Positions 39,601-51,571 of a stretch of 64,000 nucleotides of DNA are shown piece by piece (position 1 is the first letter of the stretch; the number at the start of each line of letters is the position of its first letter). A model generated the notes under the pieces. The model had not been told where the DNA came from and did no database searches. It was given only the letters and a program-made list of their open reading frames with translations. Origin of the DNA: Otis tarda (Eukaryota > Chordata > Aves > Otidiformes > Otididae); the NCBI GenBank assembly GCA_026413225.1, contig CM048552.1:82437001-82501000 (forward strand), written 5' to 3'. The position numbers and the translations under genes were made by a program.

Positions 39601-42600
39601 GCCTTAAAAACTCCCCTGGAAACACCAGTGTTGTGCCTTGACAGCAGTGATAGTTTATGTAGCCATTGGCAAGTCTAACCAGACGAATATCAGAGAGTTT
39701 TCAATTGCTGTACAGGGGTTGCACCCGAGAACACCAACAGATGAAAAGACCAGTGTCTGTTCCTCATAAAGGCTCACACTGGATACAGAGGCTTTGAGGC
39801 TTTGTTCGGCACTGCTTGGTGGAGTACTTGTTAAATAAATGTGTACCTCCATAAATTCATATTACTGTATTCACTTCCCACTTCTTGTGATTTACTAGGC
39901 TAAATTCTCACCTCCTGTGAACTGAATTGACTCACTCGTCTGCCTGCAGCATTGTTACAGCATTTTAAAGCCAGCATAAGCTTGCTGTATTGTATCTTGT
40001 TTGTTCTGATTTGCAACAAATAAACCAGCAAGTTTTATGCCATGCCATTTGAGATGTTAGTTTTGTTTGAAATCTAAATTTAATCTAAATCAGTCTCTGG
40101 TCCCACCAAGGACAAAAATTTTAAAACTGCTGTCAGCCATGCCTTTTAGCCTGCTGTCTCCCCTTTATAATTATTTATGTTGGCATTATACCAAGATTCC
40201 TGGTGTATCAATAGAGTTGTGTATAATTTGACATCTTACTTTCTGAATAAAAAACCAGTCTCAGTCACGGCATCAGTTGCAGTGGGTATTTTCAAGTAAT
40301 AGAATCAATTATTTCTCTGTTTTAACAGCATTTTCTTTCCTTGATCTCACTGAGAAAATAATTCAATAATTCTCCACTAAGTGGTTTCCAGAAAGCAGGA
40401 GGTTATATGCAACAGGCCACATCATACTGAAAGGCTGAATAGGCCTGAGAATGGCTATTGAGCCCCATAGCTTTTCAAAGTAAGGTCAAAGCTGGATCAG
40501 AACCAGACACCTGGCTCCTCCTGCCTGATGCATGCTCTAAAAAGAAACTCTGTGATCTCAGCTTAGTTCCTAGTAGAAGCATTTGTCATCATGTTCCACG
40601 AGTAGAAGGAAAAGACAAGCCTTTTCTTTCCACAGGTCTATTCCGATCATGTTCCCAGATTATGATTACTTCATTCTGCTATGTTAACCTGCAAAAATTT
40701 GGGGCAACAGCTGCATAAACTATGTATTAAAATTATATATATTAATATTATATTGAATTAAATGTGCAATTCCCACATCCACATTGTATCTATTCTCACC
40801 TGTCTGTTATCTAGGACAGGATAATGTCACAGGCATGAAGTAAATCTCCTGGCACGCCATTATCAGTGGGCTCATGAGAAGTTCACTGTACAGTGGAATG
40901 CTGTCTATGTAGGAAACTATAACTTCAAACTCAACTTCAAACACTGTCATTTTTGCCTTGTATTCCTGCTGTCTTCTCTGGCACAGTGATGTAGTCCACT
41001 CCCTTAAGTGGAAGGCTGCATCAAGAGGCTGTGAATTACTGAGCACTTAAGGAAATAAGTTTCTGAGTCTTGTTTTTATCTGAACACACACTTTAAGGTG
41101 AGAATGGGATAAGGTAAATGTCTCTGGTTTTGTCTCATGTCTGCTTATGCAGTTGTTCTGCCATAACCACCTTCAGGACATGAATTATTCACCAGATATG
41201 ATAAGAAGACTGGAGCTCAATAAAAACCTGTCAGGTTTCCAGGTCCCATTCAGATGCTAACATTAGCTTTCATCTTTCAGATAATACATATTCAAATTCA
41301 TTTGCTAATCTATTATTTGACAAAGGAACTACAGGTCACATTAAAGTTAATTTATGAAATCACTTAACTGAAACCCCATACCAGCCTTTGGTTTTCACCT
41401 CTCCAAAACCTTAGCAGACTATATCACATATCATCGCAAATGCTTCTCATTAGAATCAGCGACAAAGGTGACTACAGTGCAGAACAACAGCTGGTTTTAA
41501 GAAAAGCAAGTCTCAGTCAACTTAATTTCAAAGGCCCTTGAAACCTAGCTTTGCTATCACAACGCTAATTCACAAGTCATGATGTGTGCATCTGCATTTT
41601 GTAACCTTGCTTTGAAGGCTGTGATGGCAATGCCTCATCATATAACATATTGAAGAAACATGATCACCTTTTGATGCAGCATCACAACACCACTGTACTA
41701 ACCAATTCCTCCTGTCACTTGTCTGTATTAAAATCAGGAGGGTGGAAACGTGGAAAGCATTTCTCTGTTTACACTTTAAAATCATGACCATAACTTTCAT
41801 GAAGTTCACATGGTCATGTTCACACAAGATGTAAGAAAAAGGAAACAAACCCCTGTGACCATAGAAGCCTGCACACCCTCATTATTCCTGCACATGTAGC
41901 GAAAAATCAGAACTGTGGTCAGAAAAAAAAAAAGAGTATACCAAAATAGAGCAGAAACTTTGCTCTGGTTTTCCACAAAGCAGCTTTCATATTTCTGTCC
42001 AGTGGGTAGATAAGCAGGTAATACACCTTTCAAGTATTTGTAACTTTCCTTTCTGTTCTAAATTTGCTGAGAGGAATTTGTCATTTTCCCCCTTTTCAGA
42101 TTTTTATCTCCAGCTTTGTCAAGCTCCAGGTATAGAAATGGTCTGTTCCAAAGTAGGAACAATTCATTTAAGGAAGTTCCGGATGCATATGGGCTTTCTT
42201 CCTTCTTTTAATGGGTGATGGACAGTTACTACTCATGGAAGAAGCTGGGACCATTTCTCCACTGTTCAATATGGCGTGTTTTATCAGCAAAATATCCTGC
42301 ACAGTCTTCTTGCTAGATAGGTCACACTGTAAGTTATTTTGCTGCAGTCATGCTGCACCTGACATATTACTTGCTGTCCTATTTAAGTTTGCCTACCTAC
42401 ATCTGGGTAAGAACTAAATTAGCCTTGCTGCTACTGAGGCATCATGACAAGACATATAATGTGTGGTCCTCCAGCCCCAAAATAAATTTAAACTTGATGA
42501 TGACATAGCTGGTAATGACCAAAATCTCAACATGCAATCTCTCTCCCTTCAGAAGCAGAAAGGTCACAACTGACCTACTCCACATTTGAAATACCTCTGT

Positions 42601-44670
42601 GTAAGTTTTGGCTTCCAAGCTGTCACTTGATCTCCCATGCACTACCATGGCACAATAACATGAAATTCTACCTGCGCTACCTTATGTCACCTTACTCTAA
42701 AAAATGCTGAGGACAAATACATGATTCAGAAAAGCCCAAGTGTCCTCTCAGACCCACTGCCATAGATTCTATGTTTTCTACCTACATTGATAACTAATTT
42801 TGAACATAAGAAAAAATAAAATTGAGAGGTAGAATTCCTTCCTCGGGTGCTTCCTTAGCAAGCATAGACTTCTTGCTGTTCACAAGGCAAATACAACCCT
42901 GAGATTCCCTAACTTCTGGCCAGTTTTCTGTTTCTTAATGCAAACTTGAGTATACTTTAAGGGTATACTCAATACTTTGGATGGCAGAGGGGATCTTAAG
43001 GACAGCTCTTTAAAGAAGCCACATATCAAAATGCCAAAACAAACCAACACCAACCAACCAAACAAAAAAAAACCCAACCACAACCCCAAAACTTTAAACC
43101 CATATGAAAACTAAGAATCACTCAGAAAAGTCTTCCTGTAGGGCCACTGGAAGTGTCATAATCTACTTGTATATGATTACATCAAGCATTATACAATAAA
43201 AACCATATATTAGACCCAAGGTAGCCTGATTTCTTCAGATACACAATTTCTCAATTTAATTCTGAAAGTCTTTCACCTCAAGTGCACAAAAGAAGTGGAA
43301 TAAGAATAAATCCCAGATGAAAATCTGCCTTTTTCAGCCGAAAGTGAAGAACACTTGGCACTGAATTACAGTAGAACTTGAGCATAATCTGGCAGCAGAG
43401 AAAGCATTGCTTCCACACAATATAGCCCATATGAAGTTGTGAACAGCACAAAAGGAGATGGATACAAAAATGTTGCATAATAGAGAACTGATAAAACAAG
43501 CTGTTAATTTTCTGGAAAAGTAATAGGCAATCTGCCTGCAAGCTACTGATCTATAAAAAGATAAATAATCTTTAGGGAAACTACTTGAAGTGATTTTTGT
43601 CGAATCTTCTGTCCCAGGAGAAGAATTCACTGCCCCAACTTCACTCCACAAACCTTAATTTTCTGGAACATACAGGAAGATTAGTGCATAAAGGAGAGAA
43701 CATCTGTTTCTTTTCATCACTAAACTTAAGATGGCTTCCTCCATACAGAAGATTGCAGCCCCTTAGATGTTGAGACTGTAAGTATTTGTTATTTAAATGC
43801 AAGCAGGCAAGAATCTAACAGGGCATTCTTTCCTTTTAAAATGAATGAGTGAAGTTACATCATTTATCAGTTATCTCGCTTTATTCCTCTAGCACATGGG
43901 ATATCATGCAGGGATAGGGGAGCTGTTCAGGTAATCCTCACATGATTTCAATCTTATCTTTTTTTTCTGGTTTTAACAAGTAACCTCTCCCACATGGTCA
44001 GGAGCATTCTGATATAGTTTCTACTAGGATTTTGTTTTGTTTTCCTCCTGGAATACCAGGGTGACCATAGGTATTGAAGCATCTTTTTTTAACATACACA
44101 AACAAGCATCACTGGAAAAATCCTACTGGAAGCAGATGCACGTCTAGTGCGTACCATGAACATTGTATGTTACAATTATATAGTTGTAGATGACAAGCTT
44201 TTTCCTTTTCTGAGGACTGAAATTGTTGTGGTGATCAATTAATACAACACAAACTCAAGAGCAAGCCTACTTGTTGAGTCTTGATGTTCCCACCTCTCAC
44301 ACTACTGTTAACCCCAAATAGAGGAAATTATGGGATTTGCATTCTGCCTCCTTAGATTGTTCTATTCATATGGTCAACATGTCCTCTAAAGACAGGAAGA
44401 TCTTTCAAACATAAGCAAGGAAAAGTTGGAGCTGTACCTCTCATAGCTTAATTTCTGCAGCTCAGGATTTAAAGGTGTCCAGTACCTGAAAATGTATGAT
44501 TCAATCCACATATCTGAGATTCAATTAAATGTATGGTGTCTCTATCAGGCATTCACTACTTCAGTCCAGAAACTATTTTTGCCATTCTTCTCTACAGCTA
44601 GGACAAATAGATAAGCCAAAGAGAGAGTCAAAACTATGAGGGCTTGGATAAATACATCCTTAAAACCTTT
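36693..44670. other. Gene-free stretch
   Basis: Eight kilobases of AT-rich unique-looking DNA. The open frames are short (largest about 121 codons at 36943-37308 minus) and unrecognised. There are A-rich runs (37592-37600, 41927-41935) and C/A-rich low-complexity DNA at about 43034-43095. A donor-like site (ccaag|gtaagaa) lies at 36731/36732, just beyond the LTR. No confident repeat, RNA gene or exon. Confidence 0.5.
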
Positions 44671-44921
44671 CTCAGAGAATCAGAGACATCATGGCTGAAA
44701 GGGACTCTAAGATATCACCTAGACCATTTTTCTGTTCTGAATTAGGAACTATTTTCTCTAGGCTACTCTTGATAGATGTTAGTCTACCCTGTTCTTGGAA
44801 ACCTCTGGCAGTTGAGACAGTTCACTGTTCCCACACCATCTTTTCAGGCTCCTCCTATTCTTACCACTAAAAAAGGACACCTGATTTCTAACTTGAATTT
44901 CTTTTTATAAAATAACAGCGA
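44671..44921 (-). mobile_element. Ancient CR1/L3-like LINE fragment A
   Basis: Minus-oriented 3' portion of an old CR1-clade LINE. Recognisable segments are 'tcatggctgaaagggact' near its 3' end, then 'gatgttagtctaccctgttc', 'ttggaaacctctggcagt' and a decayed 'ttctaacttgaatttctttt'. These follow the order of amniote CR1/L3 3' ends from memory. Divergence is heavy, so boundaries are approximate. Confidence 0.6.
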
Positions 44922-45312
44922 TATTTAGGTGGGAAGGGAGTTCTAGAAGTCTATAGTCTATCTTCTGCTCAAAACAGGGCTAATCTGAACTCTAGATAAG
45001 GTTGCTTAGGGCTTTCTCCAGTTGAACTTTGAAAATTTCCACAATTTAGTTGGACAACCTGTTCCAGTGTTTGATAGGTTTCATTATGAGTCTTCTTTTT
45101 CTCATATCTAGTTGGAATTTTCTTCGCTGTGAACTGTCTGTTGCCCCTTAGCCTATCACTTTTCATCTCTGAGAAAGAAGAATGTGACCTTCTCTTCTCT
45201 CTAACCACCCAATAGGTAACAGGAGAAAAGCAATAATATGCCTCCTAGCTTTTTCCTCTGCCAGCTGAACAAACTTCCTCCAATCTGTGCTCATTTTCCT
45301 TGACCTGGAGAC
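44922..45312 (-). mobile_element. Old CR1 LINE fragment B
   Basis: Minus-oriented CR1 3' portion. It contains 'ggtgggaagggag' (decayed 3' signature), 'ctgctcaaaacagggct', 'ggttgcttagggctttctcc', 'acaacctgttccagtg' and 'gccagctgaacaaact' in the order found in bird CR1. It is more diverged than fragment C and lies directly against it. Coding potential is lost. Boundaries are approximate. Confidence 0.75.
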
Positions 45313-45329
45313 AGAGTGCGCCAATCAAG

Positions 45330-46057
45330 ATCATAGAATCATAGAATCATAGAATGGTTAGAGTTGGAAGGGACCTTCAAAGGTTATCTAGTCCAACCCC
45401 CTTGCAAGGAGCAGGGACATCCCTGACTAGATCAGGCTGCTCAGAGCCTCATCCAGCCTGGCCTTGAACGGTTCCAGGGATGGGACATCCACCACCTCTC
45501 AGGGCAACCTGTTCCAGTGTTCTACAACCCTCATTGTAAAAATTTTTTTTCCTAATATCTAATCTAAGTCTACCGCCCTCTATTTTAAAACCATTACCCT
45601 TCATCCTGTCACAACAGGCCCTACTGAACAGCCTCTCCCCATCTTTCTTGTAGACCCCCTTGAGGTACTGGAAGACTGCTATAAGGTCTCCCTGGAGCCT
45701 CCTCTTCTCCAGGCTGAACAGTCCCAACTCTCTCAGCCTGTCCTCATAGGAAAGGTGCTCCAGCCCTATTATAATCTTCATGGCTCTCCTCTGAACCTTC
45801 TCCAACTGGTCCATGTCCTTCTTGTGTTGGGAGTTCCAGAACTGGACACAGTACTCCAGGTGGGGGTCTCACCAGAGCAGAGTAGAGGGAGAGAATCACC
45901 TCCCTCGACCTGCTGGCCATGCTTCTCTTGATGCAGCCCAGGATGTGGTTGGCCTTCTGGGCCACAAGGGCGCATTGCCTGCTCATGTTGAGCTTCTCGT
46001 CCACCAGCACTCTCAAGTCCTTCTCCTCAGGGCTGCTCTTGAGCTGGTGATCTTTAA
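45330..46057 (-). mobile_element. CR1 LINE 3' fragment C (youngest of three)
   Basis: Minus-oriented, 5'-truncated avian CR1. Its 3' end is at about 45330, with three tail repeats of the tcatagaa type followed by 'tggttagagttggaaggg'. The 5' truncation is near 46057. On the minus strand it encodes the C-terminal part of the CR1 reverse transcriptase: KSSPEEKDLRVLVDEKL, CALVAQKANHILGCIKRSM and LYSALVRP from 46061 downward, then after a frameshift [15 protein letters not shown] and [15 protein letters not shown] down to 45449. The frameshift lies in a G run near 45860-45867. No target-site duplication was seen, as is usual for CR1. Confidence 0.95.
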
Positions 46058-46061
46058 CCAT
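45449..46061 (-). pseudogene. CR1 ORF2 C-terminal remnant, frameshifted
   Basis: Two overlapping frames, 45744-46061 and 45449-45814, together cover the end of CR1 ORF2 (the region after the reverse transcriptase palm, into the thumb and C-terminal tail). Both carry well-preserved CR1 motifs but are out of frame with each other, and the endonuclease and catalytic YxDD/FADD part is absent through 5' truncation. It cannot encode an active enzyme. Bird genomes carry very many such fragments. Confidence 0.9.
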
Positions 46062-47995
46062 GTACCTACTGATGTAACCAAAGTGTTTTACACATACTCT
46101 ACTGAATAGTATGTTGGCACTTACTTATGCTAATACATGTATGTCTCCTACCATGATGTTCAAGAACTGCCACTCAGCTCAGACGAGAGGTGAACAGACC
46201 TATGTATCGGAATGGACATCTGTATGAAATCTACCCACATCCCTAAAACCTACAGATTCTTCTTAAAGTCTTCAGAAAAAAAAAATGAAAGAATTCCTTT
46301 GTTTTGTTTTCAGGGAGAAGCTATTGACAATACTTCTCTAACAAACCATTTAAACTTACTCTTCAAACCAAGTTTGCTAGCATGCTAGAACCACCAAAAT
46401 TGCTCTACACATTGAAACATCACGTATCTGAAAATAAATACGTTTGACCCATACCTGATATATTCTTGGCACCTGCTTCAAAATCCACCAAAGTCAGTAG
46501 ACTTGGAAAAAGATGAAATAATGTGAGCCTACATGGGCCAAAAAAAGTCCACTTACAGTGATCTGATTCAAAACTTAAGTCTCAGAGGGCAAACGGGAGG
46601 AAAATAAGCAGAACCATTTTGTATTCCAGCTATTACAACTGGGTATCCATTTTACAAAGTATATTTGACAACGATTTAAAATAACAAAAAAAAATCACTC
46701 CCAAACCAGCATATCAGAAAGAAATCAACTAGTTGCATATTCAGTTTGATTGCAGGTTCCTTTCTCTATACTCAGCTTGACAATCTGAGAATGATGAGAA
46801 ATCTCTATGATTACAAAGCCTCCATGTACCTTACACCTATTTAACTGAGGAATGAAAATGCTTCAGAGCAATCATTCCAGAAGATTTCTTGTAATTATGT
46901 TATCTCACTATGGGGCCTCCTCCTAATTATATTTCACATTCTGTACCCAGGTAGATTTCCTTTTGGTGGCATCCACTGACTTACATGGACTCTTTCACAG
47001 AGTAGAACAGAATGTCCCTCATTGTCTTCTTTTTATCTGCTTTCTCATTGTATTCCCACAACTTGTACCCCTACTTATCTGCCTCATGTACCCAGTATGT
47101 TCTGTATTTCCTTGTGTCACTTTAAGTGGACCTTCTCTCTCCTTCTCTCTCCAGCCCATGGCTTTCCTTGTGGTGAGAATTTCACCCTCACAGAGGAAAT
47201 AAAATAAAACAGCAGGTGTGTGGCCTTTACCAAGAGTCATTTCTGCAGAGACCATTTGGTGGATCTTGCTGTCCCACAGAACTTAAATTGGGACCTTTCA
47301 GCAGCTCATGATTTTACTTGAAAGAAAAAAAAAAGAAACAGAGCTGTTGAGAAAAGTTTCCCAAGTGAAACTTAAGATTCAGAAGGCAAGGAAAGAAGGT
47401 TCTTTTCTAAAATATAAACTGCTATAAACTATAGCACTATAAACTGCTGCTCTGGAATTGAGATAAATTTAGTATAGATTCATCTCTGAGAAGTAACTTC
47501 TCCTGGTATGTAAGCTATCTGCAAGCATTTGAAGCTGTCTTCACTGGATACTATAGAGGAGTAAACAGAATGGCATGTATCTCACTGTATACGTGCTCTT
47601 GCATGGGAAAATCCAGTTTAATCCCTGGAATTCCAGCTCTCCACTTTCTGTTCTTAGCCAGGCAGCTACTTTTAGAAAAACCTTTTATCTTCAAGCAAGA
47701 CAAGGAGCAAATAGCACTGACTGCCAGTGATCAGAAGCAAAATTTCTACTGCAAACACTGAATACTTTGAGCTGTTTCATGCATCTGACTTCTGGTTAAT
47801 AGTGTTCTGTGAGCAAAGGACAGTGAACAAGAGAGACAGGAAAGAAATCAGGAATTAGAGGGCTGATTAGGGATCTAAACAGATCTCTTTTTGTCACAGA
47901 GGCTTCTTGTCTACATGACAAAACATATTTCCTTTGCCAGGTTAACTCAATGAGTCAAGAACTTTACATTTGCAATATTCTTTTCTATTTTTCAG
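46058..47995. other. Gene-free stretch
   Basis: AT-rich unique-looking DNA with no exon-like structure that I could support. Frames at 46963-47255 overlap on both strands and are unrecognised. Confidence 0.5.
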
Positions 47996-48098
47996 TGCCC
48001 GGTTGACTGTCAAACTAATGTACATTTCATGGTGCATGAAGCAAATCACTGGAGAGGAAGAGGAAAGTGCCACTGAGGTCACTGATCCTGCAGCTAAT
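47996..48098 (+). other. Candidate coding exon
   Basis: Seen: a very good acceptor (attcttttctatttttcag ending at 47995) is followed by 103 open bases (1 nt + 34 codons) and a donor (gctaat|gtaagg at 48098/48099). The peptide begins ARLTVKLMYISWCMKQITG and continues with an acidic stretch GEEEESATEVTDPA. I recognise no family. The donor has a non-consensus exon side (AAT), which lowers confidence. Its phase does not join directly to the other plus-strand candidates at 11025 or 52555. It may be a pseudo-exon. Confidence 0.22.
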
Positions 48099-48663
48099 GT
48101 AAGGGCAGATTTTGGTTTTGTCAGGTCAAGTTTTCTTCATGTTGTGATCAGTTCAGTCTCTTCGGCCTAGAATCTTATCCCACTCACCTGATGTGAACTG
48201 GACTAACTTATCTGAAGACCAGCACTTACACTTCTCTAAGTGTGACAAATTAAGAGAGAAGTTTTTCCACTGATTCTTACTTTGTGCATTGATTTGCACT
48301 TACACAGACTGAGTGCAACTTTGTAGTCTTTCACACTCATATCGTATTTTCATACTGTCAGATAAGTGCCAGGGTGGAGAACAATCTAAATGTAATCCCA
48401 TGTGAAAAAATAATTGTTGAGTCACCCTGACCACCAAACATTAGTGGAGAACCACAACCGTTCAATCTACATTTCACAGCAACAGATATAAAAATTATTT
48501 TCCTAAACATCTAAGTGTGAAATACAATGAGTATTTCACACTAAAAAAGAACTAACAAAGAACTATCCACAGAGACAGGGAAACTACATGGGATACAATA
48601 ATATGACAAACTTATGCAATCAGTGATGATGGAGATTAAAATAAGAAAATGTTACATTTCTTA

Positions 48664-48714
48664 ATCCTTTCTTCTTAAAATGTTACATTTGCTTACATTT
48701 TAAGAAGAAAGGAT
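48664..48714. repeat. Inverted repeat with perfect 19-bp arms
   Basis: Arm atcctttcttcttaaaatg (48664-48682) and its exact complement (48696-48714) are separated by 13 bases. The loop begins ttacattt and the same 'aaaatgttacattt' string also occurs just upstream (about 48646-48659), so a local template-switch duplication is likely. A folded transcript would form a 19-bp AU-rich stem. Confidence 0.9.
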
Positions 48715-48735
48715 AAATAAATACAATCAAAAACA

Positions 48736-48751
48736 ATATATATATATATAT
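48736..48751. repeat. (AT)n microsatellite
   Basis: About eight AT units, flanked by caa on the left and ttg on the right, so the whole block is itself palindromic. It lies just downstream of the inverted repeat. Confidence 0.9.
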
Positions 48752-51352
48752 TGAAGGACATTAAGAAGAGTTAGGGCAGAAAATCTTACCTAACTTACCA
48801 GGGCTCAAAGACTAGGTTTTTGGGAAGGCTTGAGCTTTTGCAAGTGCGAGTGTCTGCATAAACAGTGTTCACTATCAGAACACTGTCCTGGTGCCAGACT
48901 GTTCTTACCTTAATCTACATAAGGGAATGAGATGCAATCACACCATTTTATCTTAACCTATGTATAGTAAAGGCATTTCTGTGTCTTATTTTGTGATCAA
49001 GATAACTCTTCTGATGTGTTAGAACTCAAAATAACATGAGGTCCAAATTGGATCAATGCTACTTAAAGGAAATTGTATAATTTACCTGAGTTACATTCTG
49101 TGGTATCTGAAATATCAAAATAAAATTTCAAGTACTGATAGAAACCTTATCCTCCATTAAGCTTTCTGGCAATACAGATACAAACACAAGGGCTGTAATA
49201 CCAGGATGAAGCACACCAGAGCTGTTACCTCAGTAGGGCTGGTATTTTTTTAATCCTATTCATTATTAACTCTATGACAAGTCTCAGCTGTTTCATACTT
49301 TTCCTCCTTACATTACTGCATTGACAAACACACTTTGAGATATGGGATGTTTATTCACTTTCATTTAGGGTATCTGGGGAATTGTACCACTAGGAGGGAA
49401 TGATGTTATTCCCAGAATGGAGATCAGAAATATGAGACTACTCTCCTCACAGATTATTCTCTGTATTTCCACATCACTCTTCCAGCACAGTTAGATCAGT
49501 AACAGTGCAGGACCTGTTTTTCTATGGTTTCCAATGAATTTCTGAAGGTGCTTTGAGACTAAAAAGACAGAGGAAAGCCTACAAAGAGGCTGATGGGGAT
49601 CCTGTATATGAGCCACAGAAAGCTGAGCACAGACATCAGACCATATAATCTTCCACAGCAGAAGAAATGCAGACTTTATTTTCTCTCAGTTTCTGTCTTG
49701 ATCATCACCGTAGTTTTCTCAGTTTCTAATTTCCTGGCAAATGGGAGAAGTTTCATGCAATTTTGAGCAGAAAAGGTGCCAGTGGAAAAATTAGAAGAGT
49801 ATTCTGCTAAATAACATGGTTTGTGTTAATGGAGATGTTTCATCCAGTATAAAAATTTTGTTTCACCTTCTTATCTGATTTCTATGACACTTAATACAAA
49901 TAGGATTTTTTAAGTGTAACTGTAATTTCATACATATTCTGTTCATGGCACTCTATCTTAGATATGAAAATAAATTGCTAGTTTATAAAACATGTCAGTT
50001 TTGAGCTTTCAAAATTTTCGATTTGTTTCATTAAGTATTTTTACCTCTGTTCTAAATTTGGGGCAAAATACGAGGGGCAAAAGTCAAAACAGCAGAAGTA
50101 AGAATTTTCCAAGTGATACAAAAAGTTACTATCTATAAATGACTATTATGCATCAATCCACATCAGGAGAAAGTACAAAGTCTTTCTGAAACAGTTCGTA
50201 TTTTAAGTCACACACACTGTGACTCACAGTGCCTCACAGTCAGAAATTTATGTAGGAATGGAGCTGAACTCTTTACACTATTTCTAGACTCTTTTAAAAA
50301 GTGTTTAGATTGGTAATGTGGCCTTGAGTGAAGCTGCTTTTTGCAATTTCTTTCAGGAAATGTCATGAAAACTGCTCTCAATAACAAGGCTACTTGAGAC
50401 AATAGATTTATGGAAACTTCCTGTACATCCTATGACTTTTTCACTTGAGATATTATAAGCAGAATTCAGTTCAGAGATACTAATATTACTTGTACTCAGA
50501 CATTTCAGTGAAAGGAAAAGACTGATGAAGACAATCCTCCCTGTGAAAGAAAGTTAACACTGTGTCATCAGCCTTTTAATTCACTGACATCAGTTCATTT
50601 GCTGTAACTTTTCTCCTAACACAGTCTGTTGTGATAAATCCCAGCATTGCATATGCAACTCTGTGTTAGCTCTTGTCGGCTGCCTTATTTTAAAAGCCGG
50701 GAGGCTACTGTCGCAGATATAAGATTACAGGACTGTGTGTACTAGGTAGCTGACGTGCACTCACTTAAGTATGTATGGACACCAATGCAAGCCCTTTCAG
50801 CAGGCAGACACTGTGCATGCTACAGCTCTATTTCCGAGTCTTTGTTCATTGACACAAACTAGTATGTTGGAAATGGGTAACAGATGGTTTCACTCAAAAA
50901 TGCAGGCTAATGAATGAGCACTTCTGTGCTTGTCTTTGTGCATGGAAAGTCCTTTGTAGGAAACACCTTCCCTAATAACCACAAAGCCCTAGATGACTTG
51001 AACATCAAGCTTGTTTTTCCAAAAGTTGTGTTGAGGAGATTTGCTTTGGAATACTAGTTGGTGCAAATTTTCACACTTTCCACTTCTCTTGTATGCATTG
51101 TTCTGTAACTAAGGGAGCCATATTTTCAGCACAAAGCAGAGAGATCATAATGCTGTCTGATTTAGAGCATCTCATGACAAAGGTAATTACTATGGCTGCG
51201 TAGCAGGAAATTAGTTTGAAATAGATTGATGCTATGGAAAACTGTGAACTTTTGCGAGGTCTGAAATAGCAGCCTTAAACCATAGGATTAAACAAAGTTT
51301 AAAAGAAACAGAAATTCAGTCTGATTTTCACTTCACCCCATATCTACTTAGA
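48752..51352. other. Gene-free stretch
   Basis: No gene, RNA or clear repeat seen. AT-rich unique-looking DNA. Confidence 0.5.
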
Positions 51353-51571
51353 CCTTGGGAGGTTCAAGCTGGTCATAAAGAAGTGTTTCACCAAGAGGTA
51401 GTATAGCTCTGGAGCAGGTGACCCAGCAAAGTGATTGAAGGTCCACCCTTGGAGGTTTTCAAGACTTGGGTGGAGGCAGCTGCAGCTGATCTAATCTAGC
51501 ATTGACAGGAGTACTGCTCTGAAGCTGAACTCCAGACCTTTCCAACCAGTAAGTCTGTGATTCTGTGATAC
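51353..51571 (+). mobile_element. CR1 LINE 3' end fragment
   Basis: Plus-oriented, strongly 5'-truncated CR1. It carries 'gggaggttcaagctggtc', 'agtgtttcaccaagaggt', 'tggaggttttcaagac' and 'cagacctttccaacc' in the usual CR1 order, and ends in the tail repeat 'ctgtgattctgtgata', a variant of the CR1 ATTCTATGA repeat. It is about 219 bp and moderately diverged. The donor-like 'gtaagtctgtg' near 51550 belongs to the element. Confidence 0.88.

Noticed and set aside
45813-46109. 98-codon plus frame
   Set aside because: Antisense shadow of CR1 ORF2 in fragment C.
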